DNA of 64,000 nt from PNMQ01 sp964478775 (GTDB lineage Bacteria > Pseudomonadota > Alphaproteobacteria > Paracaedibacterales > CAIOTO01), in contig CAYZJC010000002.1 in the NCBI GenBank assembly GCA_964478775.1, positions 68,941 through 132,940 on the forward strand. Reading direction: 5' to 3'. Position numbers and translations under genes: made by a program. How positions within the stretch are numbered: position 1 is the first letter of the stretch; the number at the start of each line of letters is the position of its first letter. The notes under the pieces are model-generated. The model ran no database searches and was not told where the DNA came from. It was given only the letters and a program-made list of their open reading frames with translations. This document shows, piece after piece, positions 63,969-64,000 of the stretch.

Positions 63969-64000
63969 ATGTTAAACCCTTGCGTTGATATAGCCTTTAA
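63969..64000 (+). CDS. Start of a probable Rpn/PD-(D/E)XK nuclease-family gene (partial)
   Basis: Only the first ten codons are present (MLNPCVDIAF...). This opening resembles the common N-terminus of Rpn-type recombination-promoting nuclease/transposase_31 proteins, which often begin MLNPKVDIAFK. A GAAGAG precedes the ATG and an extended -10 lies upstream. The gene runs off the window, so the call is tentative. Confidence 0.45.
   Translation, partial: MLNPCVDIAF

Overview
The window looks like part of the chromosome of a low-GC alphaproteobacterium with a host-associated lifestyle, most likely a Holosporales- or Rickettsiales-like endosymbiont of protists. The lineage is inferred from gene content and was not tested by a search. 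The evidence is a CIRCE-controlled groES-groEL pair, class I lysyl-tRNA synthetase, a three-piece proton-translocating transhydrogenase, a DUF3576 lipoprotein, and many exported proteins of unknown function beside type VI secretion genes. No rRNA, tRNA, CRISPR array or recognisable insertion sequence was seen. The sequence is a draft scaffold with eight N runs (140, 100, 55 and five of 10 bases). Several of these cut genes artificially.

Layout. 0-7 kb: an exported cysteine-rich protein, groEL/groES with CIRCE, the ABC-F ATPase uup, and a 4-hydroxyphenylpyruvate-dioxygenase-like protein that has lost two of three iron ligands. 7-12.5 kb: recR, a 1138-residue Nfn/GltD-like flavin and iron-sulfur fusion, and an exported Lys/Ala/Thr-rich protein built of 11-residue repeats. 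12.6-18.2 kb: the cell-shape operon mreB-mreC-mreD-mrdA-rodA. 18.2-23.9 kb: a small membrane protein, a porin and pntAA-pntAB-pntB. 24-36 kb: an accessory region of exported proteins. It holds a duplicated gene family and a five-gene co-directional set (phospholipase D-like, DEDDh exonuclease, HAD phosphatase-like, trypsin-like/PDZ protease, autotransporter-passenger-like), with a divergent exported prolyl oligopeptidase. 35.6-44.8 kb: envelope biogenesis (ftsQ, tamB, tamA, lolC/E-type permease, DUF3576 lipoprotein). 45-48 kb: a very large exported leucine-rich-repeat protein. 48.4-57.2 kb: housekeeping operons (CDF metal transporter, DUF4139 protein, rmuC, hemF, lysK; MFS transporter, hemB, xseB). 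57.4-63.9 kb: tssK-tssL-tssM of a type VI secretion system. The window ends in the first codons of a probable Rpn/PD-(D/E)XK-family gene.

The most interesting signal is the exported set at 26.8-35.6 kb together with the 11-mer repeat protein at 11.4 kb. Several of these proteins carry both an apparent signal peptide and a short basic cluster resembling a eukaryotic nuclear localisation signal. A DnaQ-like exonuclease carries a signal peptide, which is unusual, and its start is one base from the stop spacing of a HAD phosphatase-like gene. Together they could form an exported nucleic-acid-degrading or host-targeted cassette. This is an inference from sequence only. Two genes (11.4 kb and 18.4 kb) show single-base homopolymer frameshifts, after which the reading continues convincingly in another frame. 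These may be sequencing errors, slippage or recent decay.
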